From a virus: a stretch of 64,000 nucleotides of DNA. Under the pieces are notes generated by a model. It was not told where the DNA came from. It did no database searches and worked only from the letters and a program-made list of their open reading frames with translations. Positions 7,582 through 15,887 of this stretch are shown here, piece by piece (the stretch's first letter is position 1; every line of letters starts with the position of its first letter). Both the position numbers and the translations under genes were made by a program. The stretch covers positions 25,823 through 89,822 of the IMG/VR virus record IMGVR_UViG_3300037507_005588. One strand, given 5' to 3'.

Positions 7582-8320
7582 AAAACAAATTTTAGGTATT
7601 CTCACAACGTATTTTTTGGCAATCCTTAACAATTATAAGTTTGCCATTGCCAATCTACAAGAGAACAAGTTAGCGGAAATTTTTACTTCACCCGAAAAAT
7701 GGTGGTCAAAAGAATGGTCCGATTTTGCTCAATACCATGGTATTTTGAATTTGAATAATTGGTATGAAGAAACAGTGTATAAAATAAAAGATGTTACCTT
7801 GGATGAGGTATATCCAAAATCAACCTCAATTCAAGTTTATTGTAATCAAAATTTTATACCCACAATTTTTGAAAATCCAAACTACGCAAAAAAGATTGAA
7901 AAACTCGAACTAAATGAATCCACAATTTTCAATGAATTGTTCACACATCTGTTTACTCAGTTCGAATCAAAATACTTAGAGAATTATAACTTTCTTTTGA
8001 AAAAAATTCTTGAATATGGAGATGACTTCGTTGCCGTGAGAATAAATAAAATTGACGACCAACTGATAAAAAGAATATTGGATACAAAAAAGAAAAATAT
8101 TTTTATTTCATCCCCCGATGAAAATAATGTTGTATTACTTAAAAACAAATTATCCGACAAAAATGTTTTTCATATTGCCAAGATAGTTGATGTTGAAAAC
8201 CAAAAGGAACTCGACACCGTCAAGATGTTCTATGAACTAAAGATATTCCAACAATTTCAAAATATTTTGATTGACGACACCTTTAGTGATGTCTGCAAAC
8301 TATTTGAAGTCAAAGAATAA
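7517..8320 (+). CDS. Hypothetical protein, possibly glycan-related
   Basis: 267 residues starting MNLKTYKPFNRY inside the end of the GT25 gene. The sequence is mixed alpha/beta with many aromatic and Lys residues. A late AVRINKIDD...IFISSPDENN pattern faintly recalls the GT-B fucosyltransferase-like fold, but no signature is complete. Context (GT25 before it, a GT17-like gene after it on the other strand) suggests glycan work. It overlaps the convergent gene by 21 bases. Confidence 0.5.
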   Translation: MNLKTYKPFNRYLVYQSIEPIEKQILGILTTYFLAILNNYKFAIANLQENKLAEIFTSPEKWWSKEWSDFAQYHGILNLNNWYEETVYKIKDVTLDEVYPKSTSIQVYCNQNFIPTIFENPNYAKKIEKLELNESTIFNELFTHLFTQFESKYLENYNFLLKKILEYGDDFVAVRINKIDDQLIKRILDTKKKNIFISSPDENNVVLLKNKLSDKNVFHIAKIVDVENQKELDTVKMFYELKIFQQFQNILIDDTFSDVCKLFEVKE

Positions 8321-8869
8321 TGATTTTGGTGTGGTGACAATTTTCTTCACCAAAAACAAACCGTCTTCTCTTTTGTGGAAAAATTGAGTATGAACCCCTT
8401 CGTATTTTTCTTTCTGAACGGTTTTTAATGTACTCGGGTCTTTGTGGTAGGTGTGATAATACATCAAAATACTTCCCCTTTCATTCTTGTCCAAATCTGA
8501 TTTTGAGATGATATCATGAACCTTAGATTCCAAAACCAAAGGAGCAAAAGTACAAACATTTTTTATATGTTGAGGATTTGTAATCTTTGGGATTTCGTAT
8601 ATCTTGGAAAAAGATAATACATCTTCATAGTCCAATTCTAATTTATATAACAAATCCAAGAAACTTACAGAATTGGTGTGGATGTCAAAATTTTTGAGAA
8701 TTATAATTTTTTTTCTTAGTTGGGGGTCTACCTTATCGTAGATATCAAACTCATCTTGATTATCAAAAATAATGAAGTAAAAGACATCATTTGACAATAA
8801 ATCTAACCTGTAATTTAACAAGTCTAATTCTCCTTCAAATTCAAAACAATCTATCAATCTGTTTGTCAT
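8300..8869 (-). CDS. GT17-like glycosyltransferase, weak call
   Basis: 189 residues. The N-terminus IDCFEFEGELDLLNYRLDLL matches the conserved opening of GT17 (N-acetylglucosaminyltransferase-type) proteins seen in T4-like phages (x-DCF-x-F-x-ELDLL-x-x-RL), and YYHTYHKDPS is compatible with the later part. It is shorter than cellular GT17 enzymes. It is convergent with the preceding gene. Confidence in the family is moderate; the substrate is unknown. Confidence 0.45.
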   Translation of the reverse strand: MTNRLIDCFEFEGELDLLNYRLDLLSNDVFYFIIFDNQDEFDIYDKVDPQLRKKIIILKNFDIHTNSVSFLDLLYKLELDYEDVLSFSKIYEIPKITNPQHIKNVCTFAPLVLESKVHDIISKSDLDKNERGSILMYYHTYHKDPSTLKTVQKEKYEGVHTQFFHKREDGLFLVKKIVTTPKSLFFDFK

Positions 8870-8929
8870 AATATGTATTTCTTTTAGTTAAAAATAATTA
8901 TATACTTCATTAAACTAAATGTTTACTAT

Positions 8930-9529
8930 ATGACTTTTTCAGACCCTTTTGTTTCCCAATATGCGCAAAATAAAAGATTCTTTATGGATTACTATTATTT
9001 TGAATCAGCATTCACTGACGAAGAGATTGAAAAAATTATCGACTTGGGTGAAAACTCAGAATTATTCGAGGGTCTTGTCGGTGGTTTTGATAACATCAAG
9101 AGAAAACATGTGAGAGATTCCACGGTCGGATTTTTAGATTACGATAACAATACCAGTTGGGTGTTTGAAAAAATGGCAGATTATGCCAAGGAGGCTAACA
9201 ATGAAATGTGGAGTTTTGATTTGTTAGGGTTCGGTGATGGAATCCAATACACCAAGTATTTTGGTGGAGGAGGACACTATGATTGGCACGCTGACATCGG
9301 AGAAACTTGTAGTCATAGAAAAATCTCAATGGTTGTACAATTATCAGATGAAACTGATTATGATGGGGGTATCCTACAACTGAACGTTGGACATCAATTA
9401 TTGGAAGTTCCAAAATTGAAAGGGTCATTATCTATATTTCCTTCTTATCTTTTACATAGAGTTACTCCTGTAGTGACAGGCGTTCGTAAAAGTTTAGTAA
9501 GTTGGGTTTCGGGACCAAATTTGAGATAA
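8930..9529 (+). CDS. 2-oxoglutarate/Fe(II)-dependent oxygenase, PKHD/P4H type
   Basis: 199 residues. The double-stranded beta-helix ligands are visible: His120-x-Asp122 in HYDWHADIG, distal His176 in LLHRVTPV, and Arg186 in GVRKSLVSW for 2-oxoglutarate. The spacing fits PiuC/prolyl-4-hydroxylase-like enzymes. Such enzymes hydroxylate protein side chains or small molecules using O2 and 2-oxoglutarate. It is one of six oxygenase-like genes in the window and lies next to glycosyltransferase-like genes. The substrate is unknown. Confidence 0.85.
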   Translation: MTFSDPFVSQYAQNKRFFMDYYYFESAFTDEEIEKIIDLGENSELFEGLVGGFDNIKRKHVRDSTVGFLDYDNNTSWVFEKMADYAKEANNEMWSFDLLGFGDGIQYTKYFGGGGHYDWHADIGETCSHRKISMVVQLSDETDYDGGILQLNVGHQLLEVPKLKGSLSIFPSYLLHRVTPVVTGVRKSLVSWVSGPNLR

Positions 9530-9530
9530 T

Positions 9531-9950
9531 ATGTTCAAAAAATTTATTGGGAAAAACTTCTTTGATTATCTTTATGAAGATAAAAGTTTTATCATAATTT
9601 TTCATGGTAAAGAAATCTCAGACAGAATGGGTATTCGACCGAGTGATGAAAGGGAGGATTTCTCGGAATTTGCGAATGAGTTGCATATTTTCGAGGAGAA
9701 TTTTCCTGAAATTGTGATTTACGAAGCGGTAGTAACCGATGAGATTGATAGTATTATCAACATGGGTATTTCCACTGATTATTTTTGGGACGAAAAGTTT
9801 GAATATTTTAGACCCTTTTTTGTGTTGATAAAAAATGGTTGGGTATCCGAAACATCCCTCGATAGTTGTTGGTGTTTGGATACCCTAATACATTATGCCT
9901 CCCAATTGAGACCTGACTTATTTGAACCACCCAGTGTAAGTGAGTCTTAA
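9531..9950 (+). CDS. Hypothetical acidic protein
   Basis: 139 residues beginning one base after the stop of the oxygenase gene, so clearly the same operon. The sequence is mixed with MFKKFIGKNFFDYLYEDKSF at the start and a WCLDTLIHYASQL helix near the end. It overlaps the convergent oxygenase gene by 33 bases. No family is recognised; tight coupling to the oxygenase suggests a related job. Confidence 0.55.
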   Translation: MFKKFIGKNFFDYLYEDKSFIIIFHGKEISDRMGIRPSDEREDFSEFANELHIFEENFPEIVIYEAVVTDEIDSIINMGISTDYFWDEKFEYFRPFFVLIKNGWVSETSLDSCWCLDTLIHYASQLRPDLFEPPSVSES

Positions 9951-10643
9951 CTCAGGTGTACCTGGAGCAATCGGTGAAACAAAATGCCACTTACCTTTAT
10001 CTTTTGGAAGATAAAACAACGTCAAACTATTATATTCAGGAACTTCAATTCTTTCTACAACAGTTCTATTGTCATCCATAAAGTGAAGAAGACCACCATA
10101 TTCAGGTAACCAATTTTTACTCATTTGTAAAACAAACCCTAATGTTCCGTTGGGAGAATCAACGTGTGGTGATAAAAAGTCTCCCACAGTGTAACAAGCA
10201 GCAAATACCTCGTCACTACCTGTATATTTTTCAGTCGTAATACTATTCAAAAAATTCAACGACTCGTCTGAAACTAACCATTGTCTAAATTCACACTCGT
10301 GACAAACACAGTCAGGATAGTGATTATCTTTTGTTCTGAAAAAATTGTAGGCGAATTTCCCCTGAGAAAATTCAGAGACGGCATATTCGTAGTATTGTCG
10401 AATCACATCTTGATTTTCAGTGGTATTCCTAATGAATGAAGGTCCCGACTCTTCTTCTTGGGGAAATGTTGAAACGTCCCACCAATCACTCGGCATTCCA
10501 TCACTGAACCACTCATGTAATTTTGACATTTCACTTTCTTTCAAGAAGTCTTTAATAACAACGACTTTATTCTTGTGAAATTCTTCTCTTATTTTTTCTA
10601 CATCCAAGTTTGGATTGATAATTAGGTCTTCAAAATGTGCCAT
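9918..10643 (-). CDS. 2-oxoglutarate/Fe(II)-dependent oxygenase
   Basis: 241 residues from the ATG at 10643 (MAHFEDLIINP). Fe(II) ligands His160 and Asp162 in LSPHVDSPNG, distal His220 in KWHFVSP and Arg233 in ELRLTYTGW are in place. A CVCHEC cysteine pair near residue 113 is extra to the usual fold. It lies immediately downstream of the DUF6445-like gene on the minus strand, with a one-base gap, so the two are co-transcribed. Confidence 0.8.
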   Translation of the reverse strand: MAHFEDLIINPNLDVEKIREEFHKNKVVVIKDFLKESEMSKLHEWFSDGMPSDWWDVSTFPQEEESGPSFIRNTTENQDVIRQYYEYAVSEFSQGKFAYNFFRTKDNHYPDCVCHECEFRQWLVSDESLNFLNSITTEKYTGSDEVFAACYTVGDFLSPHVDSPNGTLGFVLQMSKNWLPEYGGLLHFMDDNRTVVERIEVPEYNSLTLFYLPKDKGKWHFVSPIAPGTPELRLTYTGWFK

Positions 10644-10644
10644 A

Positions 10645-11238
10645 TTAAAATTCTGTGTTAAAAAAGAATACTTGAAAAAGTCTCCCGTCTTCTTTTGTTT
10701 TTCCGAAGTAATCCAAAGATACGTGATACAAATCTGCTCTATATAAAATAAGACGATTGAATAAATTTCCAAATCTATCTACCATATCCCATTTAGTATA
10801 ATCTTTGGCATCCATATGTCCCGGTGATAATTCCTTGGGTTCACTTCCTCTGTAATCAAAACTCATTAGTCCAGTTTCTTTGTGTTTGAAAATACCTGTT
10901 CCAGCTGAAATAGGTGCATCAGGGGTTAAATACAAAACACCGGCCCAATCTGTATAGGAATCCGAATGAATCCATGACCTATCTTCAGCTGTTGTATATT
11001 GAAATGAACCCGTATAATCCCCACCCCAATTAACTATTTTACCAGCAAAAGGTTGAATATTGTATTGGATAATTTGTTTGATTTCTTCGTTCAAAAATGA
11101 TTGTGTTCTTCTTCCTGGATAATTACCAGAAACTGAAAATTCTTGACTCAATGCAAAGTCTCTAACCTCATGTGGGTTAGAATAAAAATCGTCAATAATC
11201 AAAGAAGAAACTCTCATTTTTGGTTTTTTAATAAACAT
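10645..11238 (-). CDS. DUF6445-like 2-oxoglutarate oxygenase-fold protein
   Basis: 197 residues from the ATG at 11238. IIDDFYSNPHEVRDFALSQEF and the SGNYPGRRT element are the opening of the DUF6445 family. His91-x-Asp93 in WIHSDSYTDWAGVLYL and a later LYHVS histidine complete an Fe(II) site. It is co-transcribed with the oxygenase gene at 9918. The late octamer TATTTATA lies about 37 bases upstream on the minus strand. The substrate is unknown. Confidence 0.75.
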   Translation of the reverse strand: MFIKKPKMRVSSLIIDDFYSNPHEVRDFALSQEFSVSGNYPGRRTQSFLNEEIKQIIQYNIQPFAGKIVNWGGDYTGSFQYTTAEDRSWIHSDSYTDWAGVLYLTPDAPISAGTGIFKHKETGLMSFDYRGSEPKELSPGHMDAKDYTKWDMVDRFGNLFNRLILYRADLYHVSLDYFGKTKEDGRLFQVFFFNTEF

Positions 11239-11274
11239 ATTCTTTCTTTTGGTAAAGAAAATGATATTTGTATA

Positions 11275-11282
11275 TATAAATA
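11275..11282 (-). promoter_or_regulatory. Putative late promoter TATTTATA (minus strand)
   Basis: Reads TATTTATA on the minus strand, about 37 bases before the ATG at 11238. The distance is longer than for most copies, so the assignment is less certain. Confidence 0.35.
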
Positions 11283-11301
11283 AACTCTCGATAGATTGCA
11301 A

Positions 11302-11610
11302 ATGGAAGTAAGAGAAATTGTTGAAACAATTGTTAGAGAACCCGTCTTAGAAGTACGATTCAGGTTGGATTCTGATTCTGATGATGTCATTAGAATTTCA
11401 GAATTTATTATAAGTGAAATCCAAGATTATGGGTATAATGTTCTTTATGAAGAATTTGACTTATTTGACTATGACGAAGATGAGGATGATGATAACAATT
11501 ATGTTGATGATGAAGATATATCCTCTGAAGTTGATGAAGATGAACTTATTTCATTTATGAATGAGTTTTTTATGATATCAGGTGACATTCCGGAACCTGA
11601 AATGTTCTAA
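11302..11610 (+). CDS. Small acidic protein
   Basis: 102 residues from the ATG at 11302 (MEVREIVETIV). Beta-alpha rich N-terminal half, then a run of Asp/Glu (DYDEDEDDD) and a hydrophobic C-terminus with FMNEFFMI. It is followed four bases later by a late octamer for the next gene. No family is recognised. Confidence 0.55.
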   Translation: MEVREIVETIVREPVLEVRFRLDSDSDDVIRISEFIISEIQDYGYNVLYEEFDLFDYDEDEDDDNNYVDDEDISSEVDEDELISFMNEFFMISGDIPEPEMF

Positions 11611-11614
11611 TCAG

Positions 11615-11622
11615 TATTTATA
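11615..11622 (+). promoter_or_regulatory. Putative late promoter TATTTATA
   Basis: Ends three bases before the ATG at 11626, one of the tightest spacings in the window. Confidence 0.5.
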
Positions 11623-11625
11623 AAG

Positions 11626-11862
11626 ATGGACCTAAACAATATAGATGAATTGATTGACCTTTTCGATTCTTTTGGAACCAAAGATTCTGAATTTAATGAA
11701 GAGGAGGGTGATACTTCATCAGCGAGTTCATCAACTTCAGGATATCCCACGGTAACCAAATGGGAAAGTGGTGTTGTAAGAGGTCCCGCAAATCAAATTG
11801 GTAATACCAAGTGGAGTGATTCACACAAGATAACCAGAGGTAAGGCTAATACTTTACTCTGA
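11626..11862 (+). CDS. Small late protein, Ser-rich centre
   Basis: 78 residues. Acidic N-terminus (MDLNNIDELIDLFDSFG), a Ser/Thr-rich stretch TSSASSSTSG, then GYPTVTKWESGVVRGPANQIGNTKW, a Gly/Asn/Trp-rich tail of a kind often seen in small virion proteins. The promoter octamer directly upstream supports late expression. Function unknown. Confidence 0.6.
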   Translation: MDLNNIDELIDLFDSFGTKDSEFNEEEGDTSSASSSTSGYPTVTKWESGVVRGPANQIGNTKWSDSHKITRGKANTLL

Positions 11863-11868
11863 TAAAGA

Positions 11869-11876
11869 TATTTATA
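11869..11876 (+). promoter_or_regulatory. Putative late promoter TATTTATA
   Basis: Located 15 bases upstream of the ATG at 11892; it precedes the two-gene late unit 11892-14188. Confidence 0.5.
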
Positions 11877-11891
11877 TCAAAAGGAATTCCT

Positions 11892-12530
11892 ATGTCTAAC
11901 AAAATTATACAAGAAGGTAAAGATGCTTTAAGTAGAAGCCTACTTCTTATGAACTATAGTAATAAACAAACTTTATCGGAAAACGTTGCAAAGGTTTCCA
12001 AAATTGAGGAACAAAGTTGGTCACAGATAACCAAGGGAGCCGCAACGGGTGCGGCTACAGGTGCTGGCATAGGATTGGCGGGAGCTGGTGTAGGTGCTAT
12101 CCCAGGAGCTATAATTGGTGCTTTAGGTGGTGCAGTATTGGCTGCGATTGGAAACCCAAAGATGGACCAAGTAAAAAAAATGTTTGATGCGTGTAAAACA
12201 GAAAAATCTACCCCCACTCTAACAACATCTCAGTTAGATGCTATATCTGATAGTATTAATAATGCAATTCAGGGAGTTGGGACAGATGAAGATGCTATTT
12301 CTTCAGCATTACAACAATTACCGACAATTCCGGATTTGTGTGGTTTAATTAAAGCTTATGACTATCACGGAGATTTATTCTCTGATTTAGATGGTGACTT
12401 GGATAGTGACTATGAATGGAAACAATATGTGGTGATTCCATTAAGAAATGCAATAAGAAAGAGTCAGGAAATAACCAATAATGCTGGACAAAAAAATACA
12501 GGTTCAGGTAAAGAAAAAATTGATTGGTAA
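11892..12530 (+). CDS. Late protein with Gly/Ala membrane segment and annexin-like motif
   Basis: 212 residues. It begins MSNKIIQEGKD, with an IQE tripeptide at residues 6-8 resembling a prohead-protease site. A long Gly/Ala hydrophobic segment at about residues 50-86 could cross or perforate a membrane. Then comes GVGTDEDAISSALQQL, which resembles the annexin repeat core G-x-GTDED. It is one operon with the peptidoglycan-binding gene, whose ATG starts two bases after this stop. A role in cell entry is inferred from these features. Confidence 0.6.
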   Translation: MSNKIIQEGKDALSRSLLLMNYSNKQTLSENVAKVSKIEEQSWSQITKGAATGAATGAGIGLAGAGVGAIPGAIIGALGGAVLAAIGNPKMDQVKKMFDACKTEKSTPTLTTSQLDAISDSINNAIQGVGTDEDAISSALQQLPTIPDLCGLIKAYDYHGDLFSDLDGDLDSDYEWKQYVVIPLRNAIRKSQEITNNAGQKNTGSGKEKIDW

Positions 12531-12532
12531 TT

Positions 12533-14188
12533 ATGGATAATCAAGCGTTAAAATCTTTGTTTGACAAAGTAGATGCAAAATTTGACATCGGGACCTTTGA
12601 GGAATTCAAGGGTAAGATGAAAACTGCCGACCAGAGAAAAAAGTTTTTTGATAAAGTAAGTGAGAAGTTTGACATTGGAACTTTTGAAAACATGGAGAAA
12701 AGACTTTCAGGTACAGGATGTAACGCTGGCGGAGTTAAAAACAAACAAGGAAAATGTGTTTTCCCGTGTTTGAAAAGTTTGAAACAATATTTAGTTCCTG
12801 GAAGCAAAGGTCAATATAAAATGAGTGGTGGTGAATATAAGTTCATATCATCAGGAAAATATACTTTCACCAGTAATGACCCCAAAAAATCCAAGGAAGG
12901 AACATGGACATGTAACTCGAACGGTAAAGTAGAATTAGATGGACAAACTTCAAAATTATTAGGATTTCAATGGAAACAATCCCCTACTGAAGAGGAAGTT
13001 AAAAATGGTCTCAAAATTTTGAAATTTGGAATGAAAGGTGATTTTGTTACGGTAGTTCAAAATAAATTAAAGGAAAGAGGTCTAAATCCAGGTTCTTCTG
13101 ATGGTAAATTTGGTAGAAAAACGAAAAAAGCTGTCATGGATTATCAAACACAAATGGGACTTAAATCAGATGGAGTTGTTGGTAAAAATACTTATGCAAA
13201 ACTATTCTTTGTTGCCCCAAAACAAGAACCAATAAATCTTAGTCCAGAAACCCAAGAAGTGCCTCAACAAGGTCAAACCCAAACTACTGAACCTGGAATA
13301 AATCGTGTTTTTGAACCACAAACTCCTGAGATTCAAAAACAATCACCAATACAACCGGTATCACCTGTTGAACCACAAACTCCTGAGATTCAAAAACAAT
13401 CACCAATACAACCGGTAGCACCTGTTGAACCACAACAAACTCGAAGAATGAATAGAAGACAATCACGTAGACAACAAAACGCACACGTTGACCCTAAACC
13501 AACGATAATAGAGAGTTTGAAAAAAAACTTGAAAACTACTTTAGTGGAAAAAACTAAAGAAAAAGAAAACTTAATCGTTGAAACCAACATAATCAAAAAT
13601 AGATTCGCATTAATTTCTGAGGGTCAGACATTCAAGAGTGAAGAATCCAAAATTGATTTAATTGAAAGTGTATTCGTTGAAACAAATTATCTTTCAATAC
13701 AAGGTTACAACTCCGAGTTAATTAATGAAGGTTTGTTTTCTTTCATCGGAAGTATATTAGGAGGTGGCGTAGGTTCAACTCCTCAAGTGGTTGGTGAATA
13801 TATTGCAAAATGGTTGACTAGAAAGTTAGGTGTTCCACAGGGTTCTTACATTGAAGGAGTAATTGTAAGTTTGGTTACAAGTATGAATATTAGTGATTAT
13901 GATAAAATATTTACCGATTGTCGATTCCTAACAAATAAATTATCTGACGCTTTGATTGAGGGATACCTGTTCCAAATGCAAAGTCAGAAAGGTTTGGAAA
14001 GTGGTGTTTCAGGATTTCTATTGTCAGCAATAAGAAACTCCATTATTGAATATTTCGCTGAAGATAAGGACGGTTTAATTCAAAAACTCGAGGACAAAAT
14101 TGCAGAATTCCTATGTCCTGCAATTTCAAAAATCTCGGGAAAAGTACAAGACAAGGCAGATGAGTTGAAAGACAAAGCTTTGGCTTAA
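12533..14188 (+). CDS. Virion-associated peptidoglycan-binding protein
   Basis: 551 residues from the ATG at 12533. Two copies of an FDKVxxKFDIGTFE unit open the protein. A peptidoglycan-binding domain of the PF01471 type covers roughly residues 165-230 (LKFGMKGDFVTVVQNKLKERG ... DGKFGRKTKKAVMDYQ). A Pro/Gln-rich linker contains a 19-residue direct repeat, and a C-terminal helical region includes a Gly-rich hydrophobic stretch. No catalytic domain is evident, so it probably anchors a virion or injected complex to the cell wall. Late octamer upstream, double hairpin downstream. Confidence 0.7.
   Translation: MDNQALKSLFDKVDAKFDIGTFEEFKGKMKTADQRKKFFDKVSEKFDIGTFENMEKRLSGTGCNAGGVKNKQGKCVFPCLKSLKQYLVPGSKGQYKMSGGEYKFISSGKYTFTSNDPKKSKEGTWTCNSNGKVELDGQTSKLLGFQWKQSPTEEEVKNGLKILKFGMKGDFVTVVQNKLKERGLNPGSSDGKFGRKTKKAVMDYQTQMGLKSDGVVGKNTYAKLFFVAPKQEPINLSPETQEVPQQGQTQTTEPGINRVFEPQTPEIQKQSPIQPVSPVEPQTPEIQKQSPIQPVAPVEPQQTRRMNRRQSRRQQNAHVDPKPTIIESLKKNLKTTLVEKTKEKENLIVETNIIKNRFALISEGQTFKSEESKIDLIESVFVETNYLSIQGYNSELINEGLFSFIGSILGGGVGSTPQVVGEYIAKWLTRKLGVPQGSYIEGVIVSLVTSMNISDYDKIFTDCRFLTNKLSDALIEGYLFQMQSQKGLESGVSGFLLSAIRNSIIEYFAEDKDGLIQKLEDKIAEFLCPAISKISGKVQDKADELKDKALA
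13321..13434 (+). repeat. 57-nt direct repeat in the peptidoglycan-binding protein gene
   Basis: Two near-identical 57-base units (19 codons, TPEIQKQSPIQPV core) start at about 13321 and 13378. They form part of the Pro/Gln-rich linker, and one base difference changes Ser to Ala. Confidence 0.8.
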
Positions 14189-14192
14189 AAAA

Positions 14193-14216
14193 ATTCCCGA
14201 GGTAGAACTCGGGAAT
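14193..14216 (-). terminator. Intrinsic terminator for the clpP transcript
   Basis: ATTCCCGAG pairs with CTCGGGAAT around a 6-base loop; on the minus strand it is followed by T7. It lies 65 bases past the clpP stop. Confidence 0.7.
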
Positions 14217-14255
14217 ATAAATCACTTTTAGAAGGGGGGTGAACTAATATCTAAG

Positions 14256-14283
14256 AAAGGGAGTCGTGAGACTCCCTTTTTTA
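14256..14283 (+). terminator. Intrinsic terminator for the late unit 11892-14188
   Basis: AAAGGGAGTC pairs with GACTCCCTTT around GTGA, followed on the plus strand by a T tract that runs into the clpP stop region. Confidence 0.75.
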
Positions 14284-14955
14284 TTTTTTCTTCATAACAA
14301 CCTCGTCGATGATTCCGTAGTCAACAGCCTCTTGAGCTGAGAGCCAAAAATCACGTGAAGCATCTTCAGTGACCTGTTCAGGTGTTTTACCACAGAAACC
14401 ACCTAAAAGTTCGAATAAGATTTTGTTGGTTTTTTCCCATTCTTTGAAATTAATACGAGCGTCTTGGATATTACCACCAGCACCACCTGAAGTTTGGTGA
14501 AGCATTGTCTTGGAAAAACGGAGAGATGAACGTTTACCTTTAGTCCCCGCTCCCAAAAGAACTGAACCCATTGATGCTGCCATACCTGTGTTGACAGTGC
14601 GAATATCACACTTGATGTAGTCCATAACATCAACCATAGAAAGTCCTGATTTTACAGAACCACCAGGACTGTCAATATGCATGGTGATGTCCAAATTGTC
14701 CGCAGAATCCAAATACATAAGTTGTGCTTGGACAACAGTCGACATACGGTCGTTTACCGGACCCGCAACCCACAATAGACGTTCTCTCATCAAACGAGAA
14801 AAAATATCCATTTGAGTTACTCGCATTTCACGTTCCTCCAAAATGTAGGGGGTCATAGACGCTTTTACTTGTTCATCGTAGTAATGTAGGTTCATCGAAG
14901 ACAAACCGTACTCGCTCATAGCGTACTTTTGGAAATCATTCATAGTTGGGTTCAT
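14281..14955 (-). CDS. clpP: ClpP-family serine protease
   Basis: 224 residues, the normal ClpP size plus a short N-terminal extension. The catalytic triad is readable as Ser128 (GMAASMGS), His153 (TMLHQTSGG) and Asp202 (RDFWLSAQEA). The 25- and 49-residue spacings equal those of E. coli ClpP. The HIDSPGGSV loop and the DYGIIDEV C-terminus are typical. ClpP forms a tetradecameric proteolytic chamber that needs an AAA+ partner with an [LIV]-G-[FL] loop; a suitable ClpC-like partner is encoded at 39782-41776. The AAA+ handle region and phage context suggest replacement or supplementation of host ClpP. Confidence 0.93.
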   Translation of the reverse strand: MNPTMNDFQKYAMSEYGLSSMNLHYYDEQVKASMTPYILEEREMRVTQMDIFSRLMRERLLWVAGPVNDRMSTVVQAQLMYLDSADNLDITMHIDSPGGSVKSGLSMVDVMDYIKCDIRTVNTGMAASMGSVLLGAGTKGKRSSLRFSKTMLHQTSGGAGGNIQDARINFKEWEKTNKILFELLGGFCGKTPEQVTEDASRDFWLSAQEAVDYGIIDEVVMKKK

Positions 14956-14971
14956 AGTTTATAAAAATTAG

Positions 14972-15057
14972 TACCGCCTACCGGAATCGAACCGGTACGA
15001 CCATTTCGGGTCGAGGGATTTTAAGTCCCTTGTGTCTACCTGTTTCACCAAGGCGGC
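14972..15057 (-). tRNA. tRNA-Leu(UAA)
   Basis: Acceptor GCCGCCT/AGGCGGT, anticodon loop CTTAAAA (TAA), long variable arm, T-loop TTCGATT. It sits between clpP and the HNH gene on the same strand. Confidence 0.92.
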
Positions 15058-15088
15058 AACTTTAGGAATTATAGTTATGTAATTTGTG

Positions 15089-15580
15089 TTAGACAAATGC
15101 GATTTGGAAATCATTCCAAATATTTTCAATCTCAACTGATAGTATCGAGGAGAAAATACTTGGTTCATAAGGTTTGTGACGAAGTTTCATACCCGATTCC
15201 TCAGGAGTCCGATTACCTTTTTTCATGTTGCAAGTAGTACAACACGTTACCAAATTGTTCCAATTGTTTCTACCACCTCTTGATTTGGGTAGAACGTGGT
15301 CCAAAGTCAAATGTTTTTTACTTCCACAATAAACACATTCGTTATTGTCCCGACGATACAAACGTTTACGATTCAACTTTAACGGTGAGGCATGAAAACG
15401 TACATAATTCAACAAACGAATTACAATTGGTCTGACAAACTCACCAACAGTTGTTACAATTTTTTTGGAATCTTCCCGCAATACCTCAGCCTTTCCTTTT
15501 ACAACAAGGATAAACCCTCTACGTAAACTTGTTACGTTGAGTGGGGTGTAATCTGAATTGAGAACTAATACTTGGTCCAT
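15089..15580 (-). CDS. HNH endonuclease
   Basis: 163 residues from the ATG at 15580 (MDQVLVLNSDYTPLNV). The HNH core is clear: CVYCG, then LTLDHVLPKSRGG, then NNLVTCCTTCNMKKGNRTP, with two Cys pairs binding zinc and His in the DH dyad. The N-terminal domain matches stand-alone HNH proteins of bacteria and phages rather than intron-encoded homing enzymes. A TATCTTTG box lies just upstream. The target is unknown. Confidence 0.85.
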   Translation of the reverse strand: MDQVLVLNSDYTPLNVTSLRRGFILVVKGKAEVLREDSKKIVTTVGEFVRPIVIRLLNYVRFHASPLKLNRKRLYRRDNNECVYCGSKKHLTLDHVLPKSRGGRNNWNNLVTCCTTCNMKKGNRTPEESGMKLRHKPYEPSIFSSILSVEIENIWNDFQIAFV

Positions 15581-15598
15581 GATTTCTATAATACAATA

Positions 15599-15606
15599 CA
15601 AAGATA
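15599..15606 (-). promoter_or_regulatory. TATCTTTG host-type promoter box
   Basis: Minus-strand box about 18 bases upstream of the HNH start; it could also drive the tRNA-Leu and clpP downstream. Confidence 0.55.
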
Positions 15607-15630
15607 ATAAAAATTTATGATAAAAAAAAA

Positions 15631-15657
15631 GTCCCTCGTAAGAAGGACCATATAATA
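15631..15657 (-). terminator. Possible minus-strand hairpin with T9
   Basis: On the minus strand GTCCTTC and GAGGGAC can pair with one mismatch and are followed by T9. No minus-strand gene lies upstream, so it may block antisense transcription from the right; a weak call. Confidence 0.35.
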
Positions 15658-15769
15658 ATGCGTATTTATATCAATCGTTCCATGAGTTTGCGTCGAATGT
15701 ATTGAAGTAATAAAAATCTCATATTGATAAATATTATCAACTTGTGTTTGTAATTTCAAAAAAAGTATG

Positions 15770-15777
15770 TATCTTTG
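15770..15777 (+). promoter_or_regulatory. TATCTTTG promoter box for tRNA-Arg
   Basis: Box 17 bases upstream of tRNA-Arg(UCU). Confidence 0.6.
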
Positions 15778-15794
15778 GAGTGTTAAAAATATCT

Positions 15795-15868
15795 GCCTCC
15801 GTAGCTCAGCTGGATAGAGCAACGCACTTCTAATGCGTAGGTCATTGGTTCGAATCCAATCGGGGGTA
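15795..15868 (+). tRNA. tRNA-Arg(UCU)
   Basis: Acceptor GCCTCCG/CGGGGGT with wobble pairs, anticodon loop CTTCTAA (TCT), T-loop TTCGAAT. It reads AGA, a codon common in this AT-rich genome. Confidence 0.92.
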
Positions 15869-15887
15869 CAAAATTTTAGGGTTGAAT

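Noticed and set aside
15089-15580. A homing endonuclease inside an intron
   Set aside because: The HNH gene has its own promoter, does not split another gene, and has the domain layout of stand-alone HNH proteins.
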